Shown one piece after another: positions 1 to 8,315 of a stretch of DNA of 64,000 nucleotides (position 1 is the first letter of the stretch; every line of letters begins with the position of its first letter). Made by a program: the position numbers and the translations under genes. Under the pieces are notes generated by a model. The model ran no database searches and was not told the DNA's origin. It saw only the letters and a list, made by a program, of their open reading frames with translations. The DNA comes from Methylobacterium sp. Leaf465 (GTDB lineage: Bacteria; Pseudomonadota; Alphaproteobacteria; Rhizobiales; Beijerinckiaceae): the NCBI RefSeq assembly GCF_001424705.1, contig NZ_LMRA01000048.1, forward strand, positions 62,001-126,000, read 5' to 3'.

Positions 1-289
1 GGATGAAGGAATTGGGCGGCGGAGTAATCCGGAGAATTGCGCCGTCTCGGCCATCGCCCTGCGCTTCAGCGGACCTGCCGACAGAGGCAGAAGAGCGGCG
101 CCGGCGATGACGGCGCGTCGATTGGGATGCATCGGGGCACGAACTCCAGCGAGGCGAGCGTCCGGACCATCTAGGGCCCGGTGCCGGACTTCGACATATC
201 CACTGGCGCACGGATCGTGCCTGCGACGGCCGGTGGCGAAGGACGGCGTATCCGTCACGGGCCGGAGCAGCGGGCGATGCAGGGCGGCG

Positions 290-2209
290 TCAACGTCGCG
301 CACGGAAGGTCCGTGCATCGACCTCCAGCGCCTTCATCCGCGAGGCCAGGGTGGTCGGCCGCAGGCCGAGCAGTTCGGCGGCGCCCCCCGGGCCGAAAAC
401 CTTGCCGCCGGCCAGGGTCAGGGCTCCCTCGATCTCGGAGCGGTCGCGGGCGCGCCGCTCAAGCTCCGTCAACGGGTTCAGGATCGGCAAGGCCATGGCG
501 ACGGCGTCACGGCCGCGCGGCGGTAAATCGACTTCCGGCAAGTCGAGATGGAGCCGCCCACGCACCGCGAGGATCGCCCCCCGCTCGATCACGTTCTCCA
601 GTTCGCGGACGTTTCCCGGCCACGGATAGCGGCTGAGGCGGCGCGCGTCGCCTTCCGTGAGCCGCGGCTCGGCGATGTTGAGCCGCCGCGCCGCGCCCTT
701 GAGGAAGTGCTGGGCGATCAACGGAATGTCCTCGGGCCGCTCGCGCAAGGGACTCGCGGCGATCGGAAAAACGTTGAGGCGAAAATACAGGTCCTCGCGG
801 AAGCGACCGCGCCGCACCTCCTCCCGCAGGTCGCGATTGGTGGCCGCGATCAGCCGGACGTCGACCGCGCGGGTGCGCTCCTCTCCCACCCGCTCGAAGG
901 AGCGCTCCTGCAGCACCCGCAGCAGCTTGCCCTGGAGGTCCAGGGGAATTTCACCGACCTCGTCAAGGAACAGCGTGCCGCCATCGGCGAGTTCGAAGCG
1001 CCCGACCCGGTCGCGGACGGCCCCGGTGAAGGCGCCCTTCGCGTGGCCGAAGAACTCGCTTTCGAACAGCTCTCGGGGCACGGCGGCGCAGTTCACCCGG
1101 ATCAGGGGGCGATCGGAGCGGCGGCTGGCCTCGTGGATCGCTCGCGCGATCAGCTCCTTGCCGGTGCCGGATTCACCAGTGACCAGCACGGTCGCGTCGG
1201 TGCCCGCCACCACGTCGATCTGGCGAAGGGTCGCTTCGATGGCGGGTGAGCGGCCGATGATGCCCTGGTGATGGCTTTCGAGGCGAATTTCTTCCTTGAG
1301 GTAGGCGTTCTCGAGCTCCAGGCGCTCACGCAGGGAATCGACCTCGGCGAGCGCCTGACGCAGCCGCTCGTCGGCCTCGCGCCGGGGGCCGACGTCGCGG
1401 AAGACGATGACGGCGCCGAGGAGTTGGCCTCGGTCGCGGATCGGCGTCGATGTGTATTCCACGGGGAACGCGCGTCCGTCACGCCGCCAGAACACCTCGG
1501 TGTCGACCTGATGCACGACACCGTCGCGAAACGCCGCGTAGATCGGGCAATCGTGATGGTGATAGTGCGCCCCGTCCGGATGCGTGTGATGCACCGTGGC
1601 GTGCATGTCCCGCCCGACGAGGTCGGCGGCGGTCCAGCCCAGCATGCGCTCGGCGGCTGGGTTGACGAAGGTCGTCACCCCCTCCGCGTTGACGCCGTAG
1701 ATGCCCTCCCCGGCCGCCCGCAGGATGAGCTGGTTCTCGCGTTCGAGATCGCGGAAGACCCGCTCCATCCGCTGCCACTCGGAGAGGCCGGCCCGCATAT
1801 GGGCATCGGCCTGCGCATCCACCTGGCGCCGACGGCGCGCGTCGAGGTCGGCCAGCGTCACCAGCATCAGCGGTGGGTGGCCGAGGAGGAGCGAACCGGC
1901 ATATTCGAGGCGCAGGGCCTTGTCTGCACCATGCCGCGGCGTCAGGGCGTCGGTCCACCAATGGCCCTTGGCCTGGACCGCCTGCGTGAACACGATCAGC
2001 GTCGGGAGCTGGCCCGGATGCAGGACGCTCGCCGGCAGGCCGCGCAGCACGGTGGCGGGATATCCGAGCAGATCGGCGGCCGCCGGGTTGGCATCCGCAA
2101 CGCAATCCCGATCCGGGTCGAGGACCAGCATCGCCTCGCGGCTTTCGCGAAACGCGATGCCGAGATCGAGCGGAGCGGGCGGAGCGGGCGGAGCGGGCGG
2201 AATCGTCAT
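290..2209 (-). CDS. PAS-PAS sigma-54-dependent transcriptional activator
   Basis: This is a bacterial enhancer-binding protein of 639 residues that remodels sigma-54 RNA polymerase in the cytoplasm. Two PAS-type sensor domains (about 15-120 and 155-275) are followed by a short coiled coil (about 278-310), an AAA+ domain with Walker A GESGTGKE at 345-352 and the sigma-54 contact loop GAFTGA at 392-397, and a C-terminal Fis-type helix-turn-helix (about 595-635). All key ATPase motifs look intact. The second PAS domain carries a His-rich stretch ending in a Cys (about 207-221). The gene is divergent from the cyanate operon, and the region between them holds three palindromes plus a -24/-12 promoter, so it very likely activates that operon. 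The inducer is unknown. Confidence 0.93.
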   Translation of the reverse strand: MTIPPAPPAPPAPLDLGIAFRESREAMLVLDPDRDCVADANPAAADLLGYPATVLRGLPASVLHPGQLPTLIVFTQAVQAKGHWWTDALTPRHGADKALRLEYAGSLLLGHPPLMLVTLADLDARRRRQVDAQADAHMRAGLSEWQRMERVFRDLERENQLILRAAGEGIYGVNAEGVTTFVNPAAERMLGWTAADLVGRDMHATVHHTHPDGAHYHHHDCPIYAAFRDGVVHQVDTEVFWRRDGRAFPVEYTSTPIRDRGQLLGAVIVFRDVGPRREADERLRQALAEVDSLRERLELENAYLKEEIRLESHHQGIIGRSPAIEATLRQIDVVAGTDATVLVTGESGTGKELIARAIHEASRRSDRPLIRVNCAAVPRELFESEFFGHAKGAFTGAVRDRVGRFELADGGTLFLDEVGEIPLDLQGKLLRVLQERSFERVGEERTRAVDVRLIAATNRDLREEVRRGRFREDLYFRLNVFPIAASPLRERPEDIPLIAQHFLKGAARRLNIAEPRLTEGDARRLSRYPWPGNVRELENVIERGAILAVRGRLHLDLPEVDLPPRGRDAVAMALPILNPLTELERRARDRSEIEGALTLAGGKVFGPGGAAELLGLRPTTLASRMKALEVDARTFRARR

Positions 2210-2225
2210 CTGCCCTTATGTTGTT

Positions 2226-2276
2226 ACGAGATCTCGTTGCGCAACCACGATCTTTCGTGAACCACGAGATTTCGTG
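2226..2276. promoter_or_regulatory. Three tandem palindromes, likely activator-binding (UAS) sites
   Basis: Three related inverted repeats lie side by side: ACGAGATCTCGT at 2226-2237, CACGATCTTTCGTG at 2246-2259 and CACGAGATTTCGTG at 2263-2276. They share the arms ACGA/TCGT. Their centres are 21 and 17 bp apart and lie roughly 66-105 bp upstream of the -24 element at 2335. That is the normal place for an upstream activating sequence of a sigma-54 activator, and the activator gene starts only 16 bp away on the other strand, so autoregulation is also possible. Direct binding is inferred. Confidence 0.7.
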
Positions 2277-2334
2277 TTCAGGCCCTATGAGGTCAAGCAC
2301 TTGCTTTCACTAAACAAACAGTCGTTTTCGATCC

Positions 2335-2349
2335 TGGCATGGGGGTTGC
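2335..2349 (+). promoter_or_regulatory. Sigma-54 (-24/-12) promoter of the cyanate operon
   Basis: The 15 bases TGGCATGGGGGTTGC match the sigma-54 consensus TGGCACG-N4-TTGC at all but one position, with the GG and GC dinucleotides at the required spacing. Transcription would start near 2360, about 24 bases before the chosen ATG of the binding-protein gene. An in-frame ATG at 2339 lies inside this promoter and so cannot be the true start. Confidence 0.8.
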
Positions 2350-2383
2350 TCATAAGTGTGCAGTTTCCAGTGGCGAGGCGACC

Positions 2384-3745
2384 ATGGCTTTGTTCGACAA
2401 TCCCTTCGATGCCGCCCGACGCCTTGGCCGAGGCGGCTGCTCCTGCGGCGCTCACCGTTCGCAGGGTGAACACGATGCGGCCCAGCCGACCGGCGACGCG
2501 GCCCTGCAGCGGGTGGTCGACGGGACGGTGATGCGGGCGCTGTTTCCCCACGATGCGGAGCGGCGGGCGTTCCTGCGCAGCGTCGGAGCCGCGACAGCCT
2601 TGGCGGCCGTCAGCCAGTTCCTGCCCACCCGCCTGATCGCCGAGGCCTTTGCCGAGGGCGCCAAGCCCGAAAAGACCGACCTGAAGATCGGCTTCATCCC
2701 GATCACCTGCGCCACGCCGATCATCATGGCGAAACCCATGGGCTTCTACGAGAAGCAGGGCCTGAACGTCGACGTGGTGAAGACGGCCGGCTGGGCGGTG
2801 ATCCGTGACAAGACCCTGAACCGCGAATACGACGCCGCCCACATGCTGGCGCCGATGCCGATCGCGATCTCGCTGGGCGTCGGTTCGAACCCGCAACCCT
2901 ACACGATGCCGGCGGTGGAGAACGTGAACGGCCAGGCGATCACGCTCGCCATGAAGCACAAGGACCGGCGCGACCCGAAGGACTGGAAGGGCTTCAAGCT
3001 CGCGGTGCCGTTCGACTATTCGATGCACAACTACCTGCTGCGCTACTACCTCGCGGAGGCCGGCATCGATCCCGACACGGACGTGCAGATCCGCGCCGTG
3101 CCGCCGCCCGACATGGTCGCGAACCTGCGGGCCGACAACATCGACGGGTTCCTGGCCCCCGATCCCGTGAACCAGCGCGCGGTCTATGACGGCGTTGGCT
3201 TCATCCACATCCTGTCGAAGGAGATCTGGGACCGGCACCCCTGCTGTGCCTTCGCCGCCTCGCAGGACTTCATCACCCAGACGCCCAACACCTACGCGGC
3301 CCTGCTGCGGGCCATCATCGAGGCCACCACCTACGCCTCCAAGCCGGAAAACCGGAAGGAGATCGCCGCCCAGATCGCCCCGGCGAATTACCTGAACCAG
3401 CCCGTCACGGTGGTGGAGCAGGTTCTCACCGGCACCTTCGCGGACGGCCTCGGCAACGTGCGCAAGGTGCCCGACCGCGTCGATTTCGATGCCTTCCCGT
3501 GGCAGTCCTTCGCCGTCTGGATCCTGACGCAGATGCAGCGCTGGGGTCAGATCAAGGGCGATGTCGACTACGCGGCGGTGGCCGCCAAGGTCTATCTCGC
3601 CACCGATGCCGCCCGGCTGATGAAGCAGAACGGGCTTACCCCGCCCGAGACCACCAGCAAGACCTTCGCGGTCATGGGCAAGACCTTCGATCCGGCCAAG
3701 CCGAAGGAATATCTCGCATCCTTCAAGATCAAGCGGGCGGGTTGA
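2384..3745 (+). CDS. Nitrate/cyanate-type ABC transporter substrate-binding protein
   Basis: This is a 453-residue extracytoplasmic binding protein of the NrtA/CmpA/CynA family. A Tat-like signal with twin arginines (RRAFLRS, about 60-66) and a hydrophobic stretch follows an unusual 50-residue leader containing a CSCGAH motif (Cys19, Cys21). The binding domain begins near residue 95 (LKIGFIPITCATPIIMAK). The start at 2384 has a GAGG five bases upstream and lies downstream of the sigma-54 promoter. Genes for a permease, an ATPase and cyanase follow on the same strand, so cyanate is the most likely substrate. Nitrate, nitrite or another small anion cannot be excluded from sequence. Confidence 0.85.
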   Translation: MALFDNPFDAARRLGRGGCSCGAHRSQGEHDAAQPTGDAALQRVVDGTVMRALFPHDAERRAFLRSVGAATALAAVSQFLPTRLIAEAFAEGAKPEKTDLKIGFIPITCATPIIMAKPMGFYEKQGLNVDVVKTAGWAVIRDKTLNREYDAAHMLAPMPIAISLGVGSNPQPYTMPAVENVNGQAITLAMKHKDRRDPKDWKGFKLAVPFDYSMHNYLLRYYLAEAGIDPDTDVQIRAVPPPDMVANLRADNIDGFLAPDPVNQRAVYDGVGFIHILSKEIWDRHPCCAFAASQDFITQTPNTYAALLRAIIEATTYASKPENRKEIAAQIAPANYLNQPVTVVEQVLTGTFADGLGNVRKVPDRVDFDAFPWQSFAVWILTQMQRWGQIKGDVDYAAVAAKVYLATDAARLMKQNGLTPPETTSKTFAVMGKTFDPAKPKEYLASFKIKRAG

Positions 3746-3748
3746 GCC

Positions 3749-4588
3749 ATGGCCACCAGCCTGTCCCTCCGCGCCGGCCTCGTCTCGCTGGGCCTGCTGC
3801 TGGCGTTCCTGCTCACATGGCAGATCGCGGTCAGCGGCACGGGCAAGACCGAGGCGATGGACCCGGAATACGCCGCCCTGATGGGCGCCAGCGCCACCAC
3901 CGGCAAGTCGGCGATGCCGGGGCCCCTCGATGTCGGGGCGACGATGTGGAAGCACCTCAAGGACCCGTTCTACGACTGGGGGCCGAATGACAAGGGGCTG
4001 GGCATCCAGCTCGCCTACTCGATCGGCCGTGTGGCGCTGGGCTACGGGCTCGCCGTGATCGTGGCGATCCCGATCGGCTTCCTCATCGGCATGTCGCCCC
4101 TGATGGGCCGGGCCCTCGATCCCTTCATCCAGCTCCTCAAGCCGGTCTCGCCTTTGGCCTGGATGCCGCTCGCCCTCTATACGATCAAGGATTCCGGGCT
4201 CTCGGCGATCTTCGTAATCTTCATCTGCTCGCTCTGGCCCATGCTGATCAACACCGCCTTCGGCGTCGCCGGGACCCGCCGGGAATGGCTGAACGTCGCC
4301 CGCACCCTGGAGGTCGGACCCTTCCGCCGTGCGGTCACGGTGATCCTCCCGGCAGCCGCCCCCACCATCCTCACCGGCATGCGCATCTCCATCGGCATTG
4401 CCTGGCTCGTCATCGTGGCGGCCGAGATGCTCGTGGGCGGCACCGGCATCGGCTACTTCGTCTGGAACGAGTGGAACAACCTCTCGATCACCAACGTGAT
4501 CACCTCGATCCTGGTGATCGGCCTCGTCGGCATGATCCTCGACCAGTTGCTGGCGCAGGCACAACGCCTCGTCACCTTCCCGGAGTGA
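3749..4588 (+). CDS. ABC transporter permease, nitrate/cyanate type
   Basis: This 279-residue inner-membrane permease belongs to the NrtB/CynB-like branch of the binding-protein-dependent permeases. An N-terminal membrane segment (about 8-28) and several later ones are visible. The EAA-type loop that docks the ATPase is near residues 170-195 (EWLNVARTLEVGP). The gene begins three bases after the stop of the binding-protein gene and ends five bases before the ATPase gene, so the three are clearly one operon. Substrate is inferred from the neighbouring cyanase. Confidence 0.88.
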   Translation: MATSLSLRAGLVSLGLLLAFLLTWQIAVSGTGKTEAMDPEYAALMGASATTGKSAMPGPLDVGATMWKHLKDPFYDWGPNDKGLGIQLAYSIGRVALGYGLAVIVAIPIGFLIGMSPLMGRALDPFIQLLKPVSPLAWMPLALYTIKDSGLSAIFVIFICSLWPMLINTAFGVAGTRREWLNVARTLEVGPFRRAVTVILPAAAPTILTGMRISIGIAWLVIVAAEMLVGGTGIGYFVWNEWNNLSITNVITSILVIGLVGMILDQLLAQAQRLVTFPE

Positions 4589-4593
4589 GCGCC

Positions 4594-5574
4594 ATGACCG
4601 CCCTCCTCCCGTTCCGCTCCAAATCCTCGGACAAGACCGGAGACGCCCGCATGTCGTCCCAGACCATGCCGTCCTCGGAAAAATTCATCTCGATCGAGGG
4701 CATCGCCCGGCGCTATCCGGCGCCGGGGGGCAAGAGCACCACCGTGTTCGAGAACCTGTGGCTGCCCATGCGCCGGGGCGAGTTCGTCTGCATGATCGGC
4801 CATTCCGGCTGCGGCAAGACCACGGTGCTGAACATCCTGGCCGGGCTGGAGGCGCCGAGCGAGGGCGTCGTTATCGCCGACGGGCAGGCCATCGAGGGGA
4901 CCAGCCTCGATCGGGCGGTGATCTTCCAGGGCCACGCGCTCCTGCCCTGGCGCACGGTGCTGGGCAATGTCGCCTACGCGGTCGCGTCGCGCTGGCGCAA
5001 GGCGCCCCGGGCCGAGGTCGAGGCCAGGGCCCGCAAGGCCATCTCGACGGTGGGGCTCGCCGGGTCCGAGCACAAGCGGCCGTCGGAACTGTCGGGGGGG
5101 ATGAAGCAGCGGGTCGGCATCGCGCGCGCTTTGGCCATCGAGCCCAAGATCCTGCTCATGGACGAGCCCTTCTCGGCCCTCGACGCGCTCACCCGGGGCA
5201 CGTTGCAGGACGAGGTCCGGCGGATTTGCGTCGAGACCGGACAGACCGTGTTCATGATCACCCACGACGTCGACGAGTCGATCTACCTGGCCGACCGCAT
5301 CGTGCTGATGACCAACGGCCCCCAGGCCAAGGTGGCGGAGATCGTCGAGAATCCGCTGCCGAAGGTCCGCGACCGCACGCAGTTGCATCATGCGCCCGGC
5401 TACTACGCGCTGCGCAATCACCTGATGGACTTCCTCGTCAGCCGCTCGAAGACGCTACGGGACGCGATGCCGGCCGGTTACGACCAGCGCCACCCGCCCG
5501 TGATCCGCCCGAGCCTCAGCGAGGCCGATGCCACCGCCCTGTCGGCGGACGCGCCCCCCGCCCGGCGCGCCTGA
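4594..5574 (+). CDS. ABC transporter ATP-binding protein, nitrate/cyanate type
   Basis: This is the cytoplasmic ATPase of the transporter (326 residues, NrtD/CynD-like). Walker A GHSGCGKTT is at 69-77, the signature LSGGMKQR is near 165-172 and the Walker B LLMDEPFSALD near 185-195. The ATG at 4594 has a GGAG eight bases upstream; a second ATG at 4651 is a possible shorter start. The last 60 or so residues extend past the usual ATPase core and carry no domain I recognise. It drives uptake through the permease immediately upstream and is cotranscribed with cyanase. Confidence 0.9.
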   Translation: MTALLPFRSKSSDKTGDARMSSQTMPSSEKFISIEGIARRYPAPGGKSTTVFENLWLPMRRGEFVCMIGHSGCGKTTVLNILAGLEAPSEGVVIADGQAIEGTSLDRAVIFQGHALLPWRTVLGNVAYAVASRWRKAPRAEVEARARKAISTVGLAGSEHKRPSELSGGMKQRVGIARALAIEPKILLMDEPFSALDALTRGTLQDEVRRICVETGQTVFMITHDVDESIYLADRIVLMTNGPQAKVAEIVENPLPKVRDRTQLHHAPGYYALRNHLMDFLVSRSKTLRDAMPAGYDQRHPPVIRPSLSEADATALSADAPPARRA

Positions 5575-5609
5575 CCTTCCCTCACCCACTCGCCACGGAG
5601 ACCCAAGCC

Positions 5610-6098
5610 ATGAAGCGCGAAGACCTCACCGAGAAGCTGCTCGACATCAAGCGCGAGAAGGGCTGGACCTGGAAGTACATCCAGGATGAGATCGGCGGCA
5701 TCTCGCCGATCCTCATCACCGCCGCCTGCATGGGCCAGATGAAGCTGCCCAAGGCCCAGGCCGCCAAGGCCGCTGCCTTGTTCGGCCTCAGCCAGTCAGA
5801 GGAGCGCATGCTGAACGAGGCGCCGTTCCGCGGCTCGATCACGCAGATGCCGCCCACGGACCCGCTGATCTACCGCTTCTACGAGCTGGTGATGGTCTAC
5901 GGCACCACCTGGAAGGAACTGATCCAGGAAGAGTTCGGCGACGGCATCATGTCGGCGATCGATTTCAACATGACCATGGAACGTGAACCCAACAACAAGG
6001 GCGACCGGGTCAAGATGAATCTCTCGGGCAAGTTCCTGCCGTACAAGTACTACGGCAACGAGGAAGGGGTCCCGGATTACGGCTTCAAGGAAGGCTGA
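5610..6098 (+). CDS. cynS: Cyanase (cyanate hydratase)
   Basis: Cyanase converts cyanate and bicarbonate to ammonia and carbon dioxide, which detoxifies cyanate and provides nitrogen. The 162-residue protein is close to the family size of about 156. It has the N-terminal helical domain (about 1-75) and a C-terminal catalytic domain in which Arg89, Glu92 and Ser115 match the catalytic Arg96, Glu99 and Ser122 of the E. coli enzyme. It is the last gene of the ABC transporter operon, 35 bases after the ATPase, and a CACGGAG ribosome site lies a few bases before the ATG. Its presence is the main reason for reading the transporter as a cyanate importer. Confidence 0.96.
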   Translation: MKREDLTEKLLDIKREKGWTWKYIQDEIGGISPILITAACMGQMKLPKAQAAKAAALFGLSQSEERMLNEAPFRGSITQMPPTDPLIYRFYELVMVYGTTWKELIQEEFGDGIMSAIDFNMTMEREPNNKGDRVKMNLSGKFLPYKYYGNEEGVPDYGFKEG

Positions 6099-6350
6099 TT
6101 GGAGCGAGGCCGTTCGGCCTGCGCGTGAGCGGCCTCGACGCATCGTTCTGTACTCTGGCTTTCATCAGGCCATCGCGGATCCCCGTGGGGCGTGACGGCA
6201 CGGCCATCCGTGAAAGGCAGACGATTGCGAGCCTGACAGCTTCGGCATTCCGGGGCGCCGCAGGCGAGCTCGGACACGAAGGGGCGCGGCCGGAGGCGTG
6301 CGTTCCAGAACCGCCGACGCGTGGAAGGTCTGCACCTCCTGCGTGTCTGG

Positions 6351-6380
6351 ATCCCGGGCTCCGCTGCGCGGACCCGGGAT
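6351..6380. repeat. REP-like palindromic element
   Basis: A near-perfect hairpin is formed by ATCCCGGGCTCCGC (6351-6364) and GCGGACCCGGGAT (6368-6380) with a TGC loop and one bulged base. It resembles the dispersed GC-rich palindromes common in genomes of this order. It lies between cynS and the convergent aldo/keto reductase gene and could also end transcription of either. The rest of the 6099-6455 gap shows no gene. Confidence 0.5.
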
Positions 6381-6455
6381 GACGTGGTTCTGTGTGCGAC
6401 CTCGCTGGAAGTCTCGGACCGGGACGGTCCCACAACGCCCGGGTGCCGTCCGGTC

Positions 6456-7565
6456 TCATTCCATCGTGGGCGCGAGCTTCTTGACGCTTTCCACGTCCTC
6501 GCCGAGCCAGGCCGCGTTCTTGGCCGTGCCGTCGAAGGTGGCGGAAGTCTTGAACAGCTCGTACTTGCCCTGGAGCGCGTAGGGCTTGCTGCGCTCCAGA
6601 AGCTCGGCGACGGTCGCCCTGTCCATGGGCTTGAAGGTCTTCACCGCCTCGAAGGCCTGGTCGAGGTCGCGCTGGCTCTCGATGCCGGTGATCACCACGG
6701 TGGTCGGTAGGTTCAGGGAGAAGTGCAGGTATTCCAGCGGCTTGATCGGCGCGTCGCTCTTCAGGATGACGCCATCGCCGAAGGTTTTCATGCCGAGGGC
6801 CGCAATTCCGTGCTGGACCAGGTAGGGCAGCACGAGATGCCCGAACGAGCGGAAATGCGCGTCCATCACGTTGAGCGGCATCTGCACGGAATCGAACTGA
6901 AATCCGCGCTCCTCGGCGACTTCGAGCATCTGAAGGTGGATGCGCGGGTCCTTGTGGCCGGTGAACCCGATGTAGCGCAGCTTGCCGGCCTTCTTGGCCT
7001 CCACGAAAGCCTCCATGGCGCCGCCCTCGGCGAAGACCCGGTCCGGATCGTCGAAGCGCAGGATTTCATGGTGCTGCACGAGGTCGATGCGATCGGTGCG
7101 CAGGCGCTTGAGGGATTCGTCGATCTGACGCATCGCCTCCTGCTTGGTGCGACCGTCCATCTTGGACATCAGGAAGACCTTGTCGCGGTAGCTGCTCTGC
7201 GAGAGGGCGACCCCCATGCGCAGTTCCGAACGGCCGCCGTTGTAGTCCCAGCAATTGTCCATGAACGTGATGCCGCGTTCGATGCCGGCATGGATGAGGC
7301 GGGTCGCCTCGTCGTCGGAGACCGCGTTCTTGCCGAGGTGGAAGCCGCCCATCCCGATCGCCGAGATCTTCTCGTCGTGGCGACCAAAGGACCGGTACAG
7401 CATCTCGCCCCGGCGCTCGCCCGGATCGCTGAGCAGAGGCAGGTCGGCCGGGTCCTTCGGCCGGGTGTTGGGCAGGCCGGGGGCGGTCACGGCCGCGCTG
7501 GCGCTGCTGGTGGCGGCGAGTCCGGCGCCGGCTGCGGCGCCCTGGAGAAAGCTGCGGCGTTCCAT
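6456..7565 (-). CDS. Tat-signal aldo/keto reductase
   Basis: This is a 369-residue NADPH-dependent aldo/keto reductase of unknown substrate. The N-terminus MERRSFLQGAAAGAGLAAT is a twin-arginine signal, so the enzyme is probably exported folded. The catalytic tetrad is visible as Asp in FMDNCWDYNGG, Tyr in the same motif, Lys in LMSKMDGRT and His in LVQHHE. The gene lies 48 bases downstream of larB on the same strand and may belong to the lar operon. A role linked to a nickel-pincer enzyme or to lactaldehyde/lactate chemistry is only a guess from position. Anchoring or cofactor supply in the periplasm is unexplained, since NADPH is cytoplasmic. Confidence 0.85.
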   Translation of the reverse strand: MERRSFLQGAAAGAGLAATSSASAAVTAPGLPNTRPKDPADLPLLSDPGERRGEMLYRSFGRHDEKISAIGMGGFHLGKNAVSDDEATRLIHAGIERGITFMDNCWDYNGGRSELRMGVALSQSSYRDKVFLMSKMDGRTKQEAMRQIDESLKRLRTDRIDLVQHHEILRFDDPDRVFAEGGAMEAFVEAKKAGKLRYIGFTGHKDPRIHLQMLEVAEERGFQFDSVQMPLNVMDAHFRSFGHLVLPYLVQHGIAALGMKTFGDGVILKSDAPIKPLEYLHFSLNLPTTVVITGIESQRDLDQAFEAVKTFKPMDRATVAELLERSKPYALQGKYELFKTSATFDGTAKNAAWLGEDVESVKKLAPTME

Positions 7566-7613
7566 GTCTGCTCTCCGGTGTGAAGGGGGGTGTTGCGGGA
7601 TGCGTGCGGCATG

Positions 7614-8315
7614 TCAGGCCGCCGTCCCCTCGACGCGATTGGCTTCCGAGAGGGTGCGGGCGGCCTGGAGCAGGCGCATCGCCGCGCAGGCGGCCCCGTA
7701 GCCGTTGTCGATGTTGACGACGGTGATCCCGGGGGCGCAGCTCGCCAGGATGGCGTCGAGGGCCGTACGGCCGCCCTCGGCCACCCCGTATCCGACAGAG
7801 GTCGGCACCGCGATCAAGGCGCTGGCGACGAGGCCGCCGACGACGCTCGGCAGGGCCGCGTCCATGCCGGCGGCCACGATGAGAATCGGATGAGCGCGAA
7901 TTTCGTCGAGCCGGGTGGTCAGGCGCCAGAGCCCGGCGACCCCGACATCGGCGAAAAGGGTCGTGGCATGCCCTTGATAGGCCAAGGTCCGCACGGCCTC
8001 CCGAGCGACCGGAACGTCGGAGGTCCCGGCGGCGACGATGCCGATCCGGGCCGGCCCGGTGAGCGGCCGGGCTCGCCCGAAGATCGCCGTGCGCGACACT
8101 GCGCAGTAATCGATCCGGTCCCGGTGATGCCCGGCAAGGGCCGCGTGCTTGTCGGCGTCGAGGCGCGTCAGCAGCAGCGGCGCGCCACGGGCCGCGGCGG
8201 CGTCCAGGATCGCGTCGATCTGCACCGGGGATTTGCCGGCCGCGTAGATCGCCTCCTCAAGGCCGATCCGCTCGGGTCGGGCGAAATCAAGGACGAACTC
8301 GTCGGAGACGCTCAT
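7614..8315 (-). CDS. larB: LarB, nickel-pincer nucleotide cofactor carboxylase/hydrolase
   Basis: LarB carboxylates nicotinic acid adenine dinucleotide at C5 and cleaves it to pyridinium-3,5-biscarboxylic acid mononucleotide, the first step of nickel-pincer cofactor synthesis. The 233-residue protein has the PurE-like C-terminal core, with VAAGTSDVPVAREAVRTL, VAAGMDAALPSVVGGL and PTSVGYG motifs. The ATG at 8315 overlaps the larE stop by four bases (ATGA), which fixes the start and shows translational coupling. It is the third gene of larC-larE-larB. Confidence 0.9.
   Translation of the reverse strand: MSVSDEFVLDFARPERIGLEEAIYAAGKSPVQIDAILDAAAARGAPLLLTRLDADKHAALAGHHRDRIDYCAVSRTAIFGRARPLTGPARIGIVAAGTSDVPVAREAVRTLAYQGHATTLFADVGVAGLWRLTTRLDEIRAHPILIVAAGMDAALPSVVGGLVASALIAVPTSVGYGVAEGGRTALDAILASCAPGITVVNIDNGYGAACAAMRLLQAARTLSEANRVEGTAA

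Noticed and set aside
2339..2383. Upstream in-frame ATG giving a 15-residue longer binding protein
   Set aside because: The ATG lies inside the sigma-54 promoter, before the expected transcription start near 2360.
2285..4564. Long minus-strand frame opposite the binding protein and permease genes
   Set aside because: It has the His/Asp/Arg-rich composition typical of antisense frames in GC-rich DNA and overlaps the promoter and UAS region.
6107..6120. AGGCCG/CGGCCT hairpin just after cynS as a terminator
   Set aside because: The stem closes on a two-base loop and no T-run follows, so it is weaker than the palindrome at 6351-6380 and not listed.
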